From assembly GCF_025397915.1 (NCBI RefSeq), contig NZ_JALIDZ010000006.1:62001-126000 (forward strand): 64,000 nucleotides of DNA. The letters are read 5' to 3'. The notes below the pieces were generated by a model, which was not told the DNA's origin, did not search any database, and worked only from the letters and a program-made list of their open reading frames with translations. This document shows, one piece after another, positions 51,820 to 60,141 of the stretch. The position numbers and the translations under genes are program-made. Numbering within the stretch: the first letter of the stretch is position 1; every line of letters starts with the position of its first letter. This stretch comes from Microbaculum marinisediminis. GTDB lineage: Bacteria; Pseudomonadota; Alphaproteobacteria; Rhizobiales; Tepidamorphaceae.

Positions 51820-52184
51820 CCAGGCACAAGCCGGTCGATTGCGATTCGCACGTAAGTCGCAGGTGTCGACTGACAATGACCGGAGCGCGACTCTGAAGAG
51901 AAAGGCCAGGTCCGGCATTGACGACGTCTACACGACGCCGGGAATCTGCTAGGCAGCGTGCTTCCGGATCGACCGAATTGGGCCATGTGACTTTTCCGCA
52001 CCAGAACCGGGAACTTCCGGGCCCTCTCGGAATTTTCATTTCGCGAACACCGCGCGGCCATGATTGATGTGAAAAATACGAACTCGCGGGCAACGTTGTC
52101 CGTTCAGGGGAACAGCGTTCGAAACGGCCCGGAAACTTTTCGCGGTCATCATGGTAAAAAAATGGTGTGGAGTTGAGGCCGCAA
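51820..52184. other. gene-free spacer between recO and the L,D-transpeptidase gene
   Basis: A 365-bp stretch, AT-richer from about 52000 on. No gene, hairpin terminator or RNA gene was recognised. It should hold the promoter of the following gene, but no convincing pair of boxes stands out. Confidence 0.4.
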
Positions 52185-52880
52185 ATGTCTGATCTGACCC
52201 GTCGCAGTTTCCTTGTCGGCGCCGCCGCGCTTGGCCTTGCCGGCTGCCAGTCGAACCCGCCCCCCGCCCCGACGGCGGAACTGGCGCCCGCCAATCCGCA
52301 CGGTTCCGACTTCGCGATGATGTACGGGCCGGTTCCCAACGAGCGGTTCCCCATTCCGGCGGTCGATCCCTATCACCTCGACCCGGCCTTCATGCGCAAG
52401 CTCGTGGCCTATCCGACCAGCGAGCTTCCCGGCACGATCGTCATCGATCCGTATGCCCACTATCTCTATTCCGTGCGCGAGGGCGGCATGGCGATGCGCT
52501 ATGGCGTCGGCGTCGGCCGCGACGGCTTCGAATGGTCCGGTGACGCGACCATCGAGGCGAAGCGCGAGTGGCCGGACTGGTATCCGCCCAAGGAGATGAT
52601 CGCGCGCCAGCCGGAGCTGGAGCCGACGCTGACCGACCTGCAGGGCGGCCGGGGCGTTGCCGGCGGCCCGAAGAACCCGCTCGGCGCGCGGGCCCTGTAT
52701 CTCTATCAGGGCAAGAAGGACACGCTTTACCGCATCCACGGCACGTTCGAACCGTGGACGATCGGAAAGAGCGTTTCGTCCGGCTGCATCCGCATGGTCA
52801 ACCAGGACGTCATCGACCTTTATAGCCGCACGCCGCTTGGCACGCGGGTCGTGGTGCTGGGGCAGGGGCCGATCGCCTGA
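52185..52880 (+). CDS. L,D-transpeptidase (YkuD domain) lipoprotein
   Basis: 231 residues from the ATG at 52185. The leader LTRRSFLVGAAALGLAGCQS carries both a twin-arginine motif and a lipobox (LAGC), so a Tat-exported lipoprotein is likely. The YkuD domain runs from ELPGTIVIDPYAHYLYSV to the end; YRIHGTFEPWTIGKSVSSGCIRM contains the catalytic His, Ser-Gly-Cys and Arg (HGT...SSGCIRM). It forms 3-3 cross-links in peptidoglycan or attaches outer-membrane proteins to it. Upstream residues (SNPPPAPTAEL) make a short Pro/Ala linker. It is monocistronic and convergent with the FUSC genes. Confidence 0.93.
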   Translation: MSDLTRRSFLVGAAALGLAGCQSNPPPAPTAELAPANPHGSDFAMMYGPVPNERFPIPAVDPYHLDPAFMRKLVAYPTSELPGTIVIDPYAHYLYSVREGGMAMRYGVGVGRDGFEWSGDATIEAKREWPDWYPPKEMIARQPELEPTLTDLQGGRGVAGGPKNPLGARALYLYQGKKDTLYRIHGTFEPWTIGKSVSSGCIRMVNQDVIDLYSRTPLGTRVVVLGQGPIA

Positions 52881-52885
52881 TCGGC

Positions 52886-53917
52886 TCAGGACCGATCCAT
52901 AACCTCCATCGCGTGTCTCAGGCCCCGGTTCAGGCGCCGGGCGGCGAGGACGACGTTGAGCATCACCATCACGTCGTCGCGTGCGCCCTGCGTGCCCGAC
53001 AGTTTCGGCGCCAGCAATTGCTCGATCCGGCGGGTCGGCTCGTCCAGGCGCGGAATTGCATCCGTTTGTCCGGAAACCAGGGATTTTTCGACGCGGTCGA
53101 AGTTCTCGGCAATCAGCCGAGCGATGTCCGTCAGCTGCTCGGCCAGGTCGTTGCCTGGCCCGCGGCTTGCCGCGGGTTCGCAGGCCTGAACGAGTGAATC
53201 GACGTGGCCGCGGAGCGCCGGCAGCACAGTAAGGGCGCCGCGGGCGAGCGCGCCGCTTCCGCCGATCAGCGCACTTTCGGCCCTCAGGGCTTCGGCCAGC
53301 CGTTGCAGATCGGCCTCCGAGCTGCGAATGGCATCGGCGCGCGCGTCGATGGCCGAGCTCCATTTTTCCTGAGCGACGGCCTGAAGCGACTCCTGGACGA
53401 TCGTCTTCAGCGCGGCGACGTAGGTATGGACCGTCTCCGTCGCGGGGCCGCGGGTCGGGATCGGCAGAACGGCAATCGAGACGATCGCGGAGATCGCGGC
53501 ACCGATTGCCGTATCGACAAGGCGGGCGACCAGCAGCGCATCGCTCGTGCCGCCGATCCTGAACAGGCAGACGAGCAGGACCGTCAGGGCGATGATCATC
53601 AGCCGGTAGCTGGCGAACCGGAAGAACACGATGGCCGGTCCGGAGATCAGCAACGGCACGACACCGGGCAGGTCCGCCCGGGCGGCGGCCCAGTAGATCA
53701 CGACGCCGGTGACGAGCCCGACCAGCGTTCCAGCGACGCGGTCCATCGATTTCGTCAGCGTCTCGCCGACCGTGCCGACCATCACGACGATCGCGGTCAG
53801 GATCACCCAGAAGGGCCGTTCCAGCGCAATGACGTTCACGATCACGATCGACAGGAGGACGGCGGCGGCCACCTGGACCGCAAGTCGCGTGCTCGGAAGA
53901 AGGCCTCGTCCCGTCAT
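52886..53917 (-). CDS. FUSC-type inner-membrane protein (aromatic acid exporter-like)
   Basis: 343 residues with six hydrophobic segments in the first half (LAVQVAAAVLLSIVIVNVIAL; WVILTAIVVMVGTVGETLTKSMDRVAGTLVGLVTG; VPLLISGPAIVFFRFASYRLMIIALTVLLVCL; AAISAIVSIAVLPI). The motif RVAGTLVG is the FUSC/ArAE signature (R.xGT..G). The C-terminal half is a cytoplasmic helical domain. Related proteins (AaeB, YccS) export aromatic acids or toxic compounds. It overlaps the next upstream gene by 4 bp (ATGA), so the two are made together. Confidence 0.82.
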   Translation of the reverse strand: MTGRGLLPSTRLAVQVAAAVLLSIVIVNVIALERPFWVILTAIVVMVGTVGETLTKSMDRVAGTLVGLVTGVVIYWAAARADLPGVVPLLISGPAIVFFRFASYRLMIIALTVLLVCLFRIGGTSDALLVARLVDTAIGAAISAIVSIAVLPIPTRGPATETVHTYVAALKTIVQESLQAVAQEKWSSAIDARADAIRSSEADLQRLAEALRAESALIGGSGALARGALTVLPALRGHVDSLVQACEPAASRGPGNDLAEQLTDIARLIAENFDRVEKSLVSGQTDAIPRLDEPTRRIEQLLAPKLSGTQGARDDVMVMLNVVLAARRLNRGLRHAMEVMDRS

Positions 53918-55020
53918 GCCGGCAGCCCTTCGGACGGCTCAGGCATTCCCATCGCGAGCTCGGCGTCGAGGCGGCGGCGCGCCTCGAGGAGGTGCGAAAG
54001 GGTCAGTTTGACGTTCAACGGCCCGAAGATCGCCTGATCGGGAGTGGAACCGTCGGCGTCGATCGCTTCTGCGATGGTTGCCTCTAGCCTGCCGAGTGCC
54101 GTGACGGCGCGCGCGTCCGCATCCGGAGAGGGACGGTCGAAGGCCACCGCCACCGCGTCTTCCGCTGCCGCAATGGCCGTGATCGCCGCTTTCGGCACCT
54201 TGGGGCCGCCACGACGCGTTTCCTGAAGGTTGTCGGCGGCGTTTTCCCAGACGCGCGCGAGGATTGCCGCCGTGTGCAGAAGATCCAGATGCTGCTGTGT
54301 GCGGCCGGGATCGAACTGATCGGCGAGCAGCCTCGCGCTATTGGCGTCCATGAGCAGGGCATTGATGCGCCGGACGGTTGCGCGGGCCTGTTCGGCGTCG
54401 CGCACATGTATCCGCAACACCATTGGAATCTCGTCGCGAAGCCGCCGCACCGAGCGCGCGAGGCCCGTGCGGAAGGCACGGCGCGGCAGGAACCTGTATC
54501 CGATTGCCAGGCCCGCCAGCGTCGGCGGCAGGCCCGCCGCCAGCACGCCTTGCGACACGTGGGCAGCGAGAACCTGCACGATCACGTAGCCGAGCGTCCC
54601 GAGCAATCCCGCGCTGGGGAGCGGTTCCGGCCAGCGCCGGACGTAGAAACCGAAAAAAGCGATCGGGATCACGAGCGCCTGCGCGAGCCCGTGATAGGGC
54701 GCGACCGCGATGCCGAGTGCCGCGCAGCCCGCAACGGCGATGTCGATCGCAAGGATCGCCCGGAAAGAACCGGTTTCGGCGTCCGGACGCGCGAACATCA
54801 GCGCGAACCCCGTGAAAAGTGCGGCGAAGACACCGGCGAAGGCGGCGTCGTGCGGCGTGGCGATCGGGCTGGCGAGCACAAATCCGCCGAGGGCCGCCAG
54901 TCCGGCGATCAGGCAGGTATAGCCGGTGAACCGGAGATAGGTGCCGTACGGGTCCATGCTGCGAAGCCGGTTCGCCAGCCTTGCGCCCATCCCCTTGCGT
55001 TCGTCCACATCCGCCGCCAC
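53914..55020 (-). CDS. FUSC-like inner-membrane protein, partner gene
   Basis: 368 residues. The first ~190 residues have paired hydrophobic segments (FTGYTCLIAGLAALGGFVL; AAFAGVFAALFTGFALMFA; AILAIDIAVAGCAALGIAV; ALVIPIAFFGFYVRRW; LGTLGYVIVQVLAAHV), like the N-terminal half of FUSC proteins; the rest is a helical cytoplasmic domain rich in Ala, Arg and Asp. It is first in a two-gene unit with the FUSC gene and overlaps it by 4 bp. It may form a heteromeric exporter with its partner, i.e. one FUSC protein split into two. It is divergent from parC with 84 bp between. Confidence 0.7.
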   Translation of the reverse strand: MAADVDERKGMGARLANRLRSMDPYGTYLRFTGYTCLIAGLAALGGFVLASPIATPHDAAFAGVFAALFTGFALMFARPDAETGSFRAILAIDIAVAGCAALGIAVAPYHGLAQALVIPIAFFGFYVRRWPEPLPSAGLLGTLGYVIVQVLAAHVSQGVLAAGLPPTLAGLAIGYRFLPRRAFRTGLARSVRRLRDEIPMVLRIHVRDAEQARATVRRINALLMDANSARLLADQFDPGRTQQHLDLLHTAAILARVWENAADNLQETRRGGPKVPKAAITAIAAAEDAVAVAFDRPSPDADARAVTALGRLEATIAEAIDADGSTPDQAIFGPLNVKLTLSHLLEARRRLDAELAMGMPEPSEGLPA

Positions 55021-55104
55021 GTAAGGCCCTCCCAGATGCGACTATAACGCCCGCTGCGCGAAGATTTCCTTTCCAGACTCGGAGGCTTCGGCTAACTCGT
55101 AACC

Positions 55105-57387
55105 ATGGCCAAGAACACGCCCCCGCCGCCGACCGAGGGCGGCCCCGAAAGCGGTATCGAGCCGATCGACCTGCGCCAGGCGCTCGAGGAGCGCTATCTG
55201 TCCTACGCGCTGTCGACGATCATGCACCGTGCGCTGCCGGACGTGCGCGACGGGCTGAAGCCCGTGCACCGGCGGCTTCTCTTCGCGATGCGGCTTCTGA
55301 AACTTGATCCGAATGCCGGATTCAAGAAGTGCGCGCGCGTCGTCGGCGACGTCATGGGTAAGTTCCATCCCCACGGCGATCAGGCGATCTACGACGCGAT
55401 GGTGCGTCTGGCCCAGGATTTCTCGGTGCGATACCCGCTCGTCGAGGGACAGGGCAATTTCGGCAACATCGACGGCGATAACGCCGCGGCGATGCGTTAC
55501 ACCGAGGCGCGGCTCACCGAGGTCGCCCAGCTTCTGCTCGACGGCATCGACGAGGATGCGGTCGACTTCCGCGATACTTACGACGGTGAGGAAAGCGAGC
55601 CGATCGTCCTGCCCGGCGCCTTCCCAAACCTGCTGGCAAACGGCTCCTCGGGGATTGCCGTGGGCATGGCCACCTCGATCCCGCCGCACAACGCCGCCGA
55701 GCTGTGCGATGCCGCGCTGCACCTGATTCAATTTCCCAATGCGTCGGTCGAAACCCTTGTAAAGAAAGTCAAAGGGCCCGATTTCCCGACCGGCGGCGTG
55801 CTCGTCGAGAGCCACCAATCCATCGTCGAGAGCTATCGCACCGGTCGCGGCTCGTTCCGGGTGCGCGCCAAGTGGCATACGGAGGATCAGGGCAGGGGCA
55901 CCTGGATCGCGGTCGTCACCGAGATCCCGTATCTGGTGCCCAAGAGCCGGCTGATCGAGAAGATCGCCGAGCTGCTGACGGCGCGCAAGCTGCCGCTGCT
56001 CGCCGACATCCATGACGAATCCGCGGAAGACATCCGCATCGTGCTCGAGCCGAAGAACCGCACCGTCGATCCCGCGCTGCTGATGGAATCGCTGTTCAAG
56101 CTCACCGATCTGGAGAACCGGTTCCCGCTCAACATGAACGTCCTGAGCGCCGGCCGGGTGCCAATGGTGCACAGCCTCGCCGACGTTCTTCGCGAGTGGC
56201 TCGACCATCGCCGCGACGTGCTGATCCGCCGGTCGAACCACCGCCTCGCCAAGATCGCCCACCGGCTCGAAGTGCTCGGTGGTTATCTCGTCGCCTACCT
56301 GAACCTCGACGAGGTGATCCGCATCATCCGCGAGGAGGACGAGCCGAAGACCGAGCTGATGAAGGCCTTCAAGCTCACCGACGTCCAGGCGGAAGCCATC
56401 CTCAACATGCGCCTGCGGTCGTTGCGCAAGCTCGAGGAAATGGAGATCCGTACCGAGCACGAGGCCCTGTCCAAGGAGCAGGCGGAGCTGCGCGATCTCG
56501 TCGCTGACGAGGACCAGCAGTGGGCCAGGGTCGGCGAGCAGATCAAGGACGTCCGCAAGACATTCGGGCCGGACACCGCGCTCGGCCGGCGCCGAACCGA
56601 GATCGGCGATGTCGGCGCTCTGCCCAGTGCCGATGCGCTGGAAGAGCTGAAGGAGGCCTTGATCGAGAAGGAGCCGGTCACGGTCGTCCTGTCGGAAAAG
56701 GGCTGGATTCGCGCGCTCAAGGGCCATCAGGGCGATACCGCCGGATTGCAGTTCAAGAGCGGCGACCGGCTGAAGTTCGCCTTGCACGCCCAGACGACGG
56801 ACAAGATTCTGCTGTTCGCCACCGATGGCCGTTTCTTCACGCTCGGCGCCGACAAGCTGCCCGGCGGACGCGGCCATGGCGAGCCTGTGCGGCTGATGGT
56901 CGATATCGGCGAGAACCACGACATCGTCGCCGCCTTCGTCCACGATTCCGCCCGCCGGCTGCTGGTCGCGGCGACCGATGGGCGCGGTTTCGTGGTGCCC
57001 GAGGCCGAGATCGTCGCCAATACCCGCAAGGGCAAGCAGGTCCTCAACGTCAAGGCGCCGGACGAGGCGCGTATCTGCGTGCCCGTGAGCGGCGACACGG
57101 TGGCGGTGATCGGCGAGAACCGGAAGCTGATTCTCTTCCCGCTGACCGAGATCCCTGAAATGACTCGCGGAAAGGGCGTTCGCCTGCAGCGCTACAGGGA
57201 CGGCGGCCTGTCCGACGTCAAGGTGTTCACGCTGGCCGACGGTCTGAGCTGGATCGATTCCTCCGGCCGCACCTGGACCGTCATGGATCTCGACGAATGG
57301 CGCGGCGCGCGTGCCCAGGCCGGCCGCCTGCCGCCCAAGGGCTTCCCGAAGACCAACAAGTTCGGCCGCGCGGTTTTGAGCGAATAA
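55105..57387 (+). CDS. parC: DNA topoisomerase IV subunit A
   Basis: 760 residues. [37 protein letters not shown] is the N-terminal signature, [20 protein letters not shown] the winged-helix region and [11 protein letters not shown] contains catalytic Tyr132. The short C-terminal domain has gyrA-like beta-pinwheel repeats ([52 protein letters not shown]). At the position of E. coli ParC Ser80 (right after HPHGD) there is Gln93, and at Glu84 there is Asp97. The length fits ParC rather than GyrA. It decatenates sister chromosomes with ParE, whose gene is not in the window. Confidence 0.95.
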   Translation: MAKNTPPPPTEGGPESGIEPIDLRQALEERYLSYALSTIMHRALPDVRDGLKPVHRRLLFAMRLLKLDPNAGFKKCARVVGDVMGKFHPHGDQAIYDAMVRLAQDFSVRYPLVEGQGNFGNIDGDNAAAMRYTEARLTEVAQLLLDGIDEDAVDFRDTYDGEESEPIVLPGAFPNLLANGSSGIAVGMATSIPPHNAAELCDAALHLIQFPNASVETLVKKVKGPDFPTGGVLVESHQSIVESYRTGRGSFRVRAKWHTEDQGRGTWIAVVTEIPYLVPKSRLIEKIAELLTARKLPLLADIHDESAEDIRIVLEPKNRTVDPALLMESLFKLTDLENRFPLNMNVLSAGRVPMVHSLADVLREWLDHRRDVLIRRSNHRLAKIAHRLEVLGGYLVAYLNLDEVIRIIREEDEPKTELMKAFKLTDVQAEAILNMRLRSLRKLEEMEIRTEHEALSKEQAELRDLVADEDQQWARVGEQIKDVRKTFGPDTALGRRRTEIGDVGALPSADALEELKEALIEKEPVTVVLSEKGWIRALKGHQGDTAGLQFKSGDRLKFALHAQTTDKILLFATDGRFFTLGADKLPGGRGHGEPVRLMVDIGENHDIVAAFVHDSARRLLVAATDGRGFVVPEAEIVANTRKGKQVLNVKAPDEARICVPVSGDTVAVIGENRKLILFPLTEIPEMTRGKGVRLQRYRDGGLSDVKVFTLADGLSWIDSSGRTWTVMDLDEWRGARAQAGRLPPKGFPKTNKFGRAVLSE

Positions 57388-57494
57388 GCGCTGTAAAAGC
57401 ATGTGTTTCGGCGACTGCGCGCGCATTCGCGCCTTGAAGTGGGTGCGCGGCGTTCGATATACCGGGCGGGCGCGGACGGCGCCTCGTCGTCTGC

Positions 57495-57517
57495 GTACGT
57501 GTATTGGGGGCACGTAC
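57495..57517. promoter_or_regulatory. inverted repeat GTACGTG-N9-CACGTAC before panB
   Basis: A perfect 7+7 inverted repeat whose right arm runs into the AGGAG (57518-57522) upstream of the panB ATG at 57535. It could be an operator or an RNA hairpin next to the ribosome site. Confidence 0.4.
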
Positions 57518-57534
57518 AGGAGTACTCTGTCGTT

Positions 57535-58437
57535 ATGAGCCACGTCAGTGGACCGACGCCGGGCGCCGATGCGCCCCGCGTCACAATTCCGCAGCTTCAT
57601 CGTTTGAAGACCGAAGGCCGGCGCATCGTCATGACGACGGCCTATGACGCCGTCACCGCGCGCATCGCCGATCCCGTCGTCGACATGATTCTGGTCGGTG
57701 ACAGCGTCGGCAACGTCTGTCTCGGCTTCGAGAACACGCTGCCGGTGTCGATGGCGATGATGAGCCATCATCTGGAAGCGGTGATGCGCACCAACCCGCG
57801 CGCCCTCATCGTCGCCGACATGCCGTTCCTGAGCTTCCACCTCGGCGCCGAGGACACCGTTCGCAATGCCGGCGAGTTCATCCGCCGCGGCGCCGCCGCC
57901 GTGAAGCTGGAGGGCGGCGCGAGCCGGATCGACATGGTTCGCGCGCTCGTCGACTGCGAGATTCCGGTAATGGGCCATCTCGGGCTCACGCCGCAGAGCG
58001 TCAACCGGATGGGCGGCTTCAAGGTGCAGGGCCGCGAGGCCGAGCAGGCCACCGCCATCCTCGACGATGCCATCGCGCTGCAGGAAGCCGGCTGCTTCTC
58101 GATCGTGCTGGAGGGCATTCCCGCCGATCTCGCCGCCCGGGTGACCGATACGCTGGACATTCCGACCATCGGCATCGGCGCCGGCCCGACCTGTTCCGGC
58201 CAGGTGCTGGTTCTTCACGATATTCTCGGTCTCCTCGAAGGCCACCGGGCGAAGTTCGTGCGCACCTATGTCGAGGGCTATTCGGTGCTGCAGGGGGCGC
58301 TCGGCCGCTGGGCCGGAGACGTTCGCGCCGGCGCATTCCCCGGCGAGGCGGAAACCTACCGCCTGCCGGAGGCCGCGCGCGACGCGGTCGCCAGTTGGCA
58401 GCCGCCGGCGAAGCGGACGGTCGGGGGAGTGGCCTGA
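57535..58437 (+). CDS. panB: 3-methyl-2-oxobutanoate hydroxymethyltransferase
   Basis: 300 residues from the ATG at 57535; the longer open frame before it has no homology-like sequence. TIPQLHRLKTEGRRIVMTTAYDAVTARIAD, MILVGDSVGNVCLGFENTLPV, PRALIVADMPFLSF, AVKLEGG and GLTPQSVNRMGGFKVQGR are the PanB landmarks, with metal-binding Asp residues in VGDSVG and ADMPF and a catalytic Glu late in VLEGIPADLA. It makes ketopantoate for pantothenate and CoA. Its TGA overlaps the panC ATG by one base. Confidence 0.95.
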   Translation: MSHVSGPTPGADAPRVTIPQLHRLKTEGRRIVMTTAYDAVTARIADPVVDMILVGDSVGNVCLGFENTLPVSMAMMSHHLEAVMRTNPRALIVADMPFLSFHLGAEDTVRNAGEFIRRGAAAVKLEGGASRIDMVRALVDCEIPVMGHLGLTPQSVNRMGGFKVQGREAEQATAILDDAIALQEAGCFSIVLEGIPADLAARVTDTLDIPTIGIGAGPTCSGQVLVLHDILGLLEGHRAKFVRTYVEGYSVLQGALGRWAGDVRAGAFPGEAETYRLPEAARDAVASWQPPAKRTVGGVA

Positions 58438-59312
58438 TGGAAACCGTGACCACCGTCGCCGCCTTGCGGGAGCGGCTCGCCGCCTCGCGTCGGGCGGGCA
58501 AGCGCATCGGCCTTGTCCCGACCATGGGCTATCTGCACGAGGGGCATCTGAGCCTGGTGCGCGAGAGCGTCGCGGAGTGCGACGTCACGGTGGTCAGCAT
58601 CTTCGTCAATCCCACGCAGTTCGGCGCGAACGAGGATCTTTCGAGCTATCCCCGCGATCCCGACCGCGACCTCGATCTCTGCCGGGAGGCCGGGGTCGAC
58701 CTCGTCTTCATGCCCGATGTCGGCGAGATTTATCCGGAAGGGTTTCAGACCTACGTCGAGCCCGGCCCGCTGGCCGAGCCCCTGTGCGGCGCCTTCCGGC
58801 CAGGCCATTTCCGCGGCGTCGCGACGGTCGTCGCCAAGCTGTTCAACATGGTCCAGCCGGACAAGGCCTTCTTCGGCCGCAAGGATTTCCAGCAGGTCGC
58901 CGTCGTCCGCCGCATGGCCCGCGACCTCGACATGCCGCTGGAGGTCGTGACCGTCGACACCGTCCGCGAGCAGGACGGTGTCGCGATGAGCAGCCGCAAT
59001 GCCTATCTCGCCGCCGACGAACGCGAACGCGCCCGCTGCATCAGCCGGGGGCTCTTCGCCGCGCGGGCCGCTTTCGAGAAAGGCGAGCGCCGTGCCGGAC
59101 CGTTGCTGGAGCTTGTCCGCGCGCCGCTGTCGGCCATGGATTCGGTGCAGTACCTGGAGATCGTCGATGCCGGCACGCTCGAGGCGGTGGCCGGTGATAT
59201 CGACCGCCCGGTCGCGATCTGCGTCGCCGGCTACATCGGCAAGACGCGGCTGATCGACAATATCGTTCTGGACCCGGCGTCGGCTGAGAACGCGGTGTCT
59301 ACGGCCGCCTGA
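58437..59312 (+). CDS. panC: pantoate--beta-alanine ligase
   Basis: 291 residues from the ATG coupled to the panB stop. RIGLVPTMGYLHEGHLSLVRES carries the HIGH-like HEGH motif, VVSIFVNPTQFGANEDLSSYPRD, KLFNMVQPDKAFFGRKDFQQ and REQDGVAMSSRNAYL (KMSKS-like region). It joins pantoate and beta-alanine with ATP to make pantothenate. It forms one operon with panB. Confidence 0.96.
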   Translation: METVTTVAALRERLAASRRAGKRIGLVPTMGYLHEGHLSLVRESVAECDVTVVSIFVNPTQFGANEDLSSYPRDPDRDLDLCREAGVDLVFMPDVGEIYPEGFQTYVEPGPLAEPLCGAFRPGHFRGVATVVAKLFNMVQPDKAFFGRKDFQQVAVVRRMARDLDMPLEVVTVDTVREQDGVAMSSRNAYLAADERERARCISRGLFAARAAFEKGERRAGPLLELVRAPLSAMDSVQYLEIVDAGTLEAVAGDIDRPVAICVAGYIGKTRLIDNIVLDPASAENAVSTAA

Positions 59313-59328
59313 TCCCCGGGCGCGCCGG

Positions 59329-60096
59329 CTAGTCCTGCGCGTCGTCTTCGCCTTCGACGCGCAGCCATCCCGTGCCGGTCAGGTGCTCCTGCGGAGCGAA
59401 GCGGATCTTGTATCCCATCTTCGGTGACCCCTTCACCCAGTAGCCGAGGTAGACGTAGGGCAGCCCCGCCTTTCGCGCGCGCTCGATGTGGTCGAGGATC
59501 ATGAAGGTGCCGAGGCTACGGTCGGCCATGTCGGGATCGAAGAACGAATAGACCATCGACAGCCCGTCGGAGAGCACGTCGGTCAGGGCGACGGCGATCA
59601 GCGGTCCGCGCCCGCGTCCCCGGATGCCCGAATCGGGGCCCCGCCGGCGGTATTCGATAACCCGCGTTTCCACATGGGTGTCCTCGACCATCATCGCGTA
59701 GTCGAGCACCGTCATCTCCGCCATGCCGCCTTCGGCGTGGCGCATGTCGAGATAATCGCGAAACAGGGCGTACTGGTCGGCGGAGGGCTGCGGCGGCAAT
59801 TCCTCGCCGATGAGATCCGCGTTGCGCTTTATGATTCGCCGGAACGTTCTCGACGGCTGGAACTCGTCGACCCGGACGCGAACGGAGACGCAGGCCTTGC
59901 AGGCCTCGCAGGCCGGCCGATAGGCGATGTTCTGGCTGCGGCGGAACCCGCCCTGGGTCAGAATGTCGTTGAGTGCCGAGGCTTTCTCGCCGACGAGATG
60001 GGTGAACACCTTCCGCTCGTACTTGCCCGGAAGATACGGACAGGCCGTCGGCGCGGTCAGGTAGAACTGTGGATTTTCGCGTCCGAACTCGCTCAA
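59329..60096 (-). CDS. bpt: aspartate/glutamate leucyltransferase (Bpt)
   Basis: 255 residues, the length of bacterial Bpt. The N-terminal part has [15 protein letters not shown] and [15 protein letters not shown], a cysteine-rich region of the Ate1/Bpt fold. The GNAT-like C-terminal part has [32 protein letters not shown] and [25 protein letters not shown]. It adds leucine to proteins with N-terminal acidic residues, marking them for ClpS/ClpAP degradation in the N-degron pathway. It is monocistronic, convergent with panC. Confidence 0.93.
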   Translation of the reverse strand: MSEFGRENPQFYLTAPTACPYLPGKYERKVFTHLVGEKASALNDILTQGGFRRSQNIAYRPACEACKACVSVRVRVDEFQPSRTFRRIIKRNADLIGEELPPQPSADQYALFRDYLDMRHAEGGMAEMTVLDYAMMVEDTHVETRVIEYRRRGPDSGIRGRGRGPLIAVALTDVLSDGLSMVYSFFDPDMADRSLGTFMILDHIERARKAGLPYVYLGYWVKGSPKMGYKIRFAPQEHLTGTGWLRVEGEDDAQD

Positions 60097-60141
60097 TTGT
60101 CAGATCCGTCGCGCTTCGCCTCTACGTCCGTGCCCCCTTTT

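Noticed and set aside
55042-58245. 1067-codon open frame on the minus strand
   Set aside because: It is antisense to parC and panB; its composition (Arg/Gly/Asp/His-rich, no domain) is the usual mirror of GC-rich codon bias.
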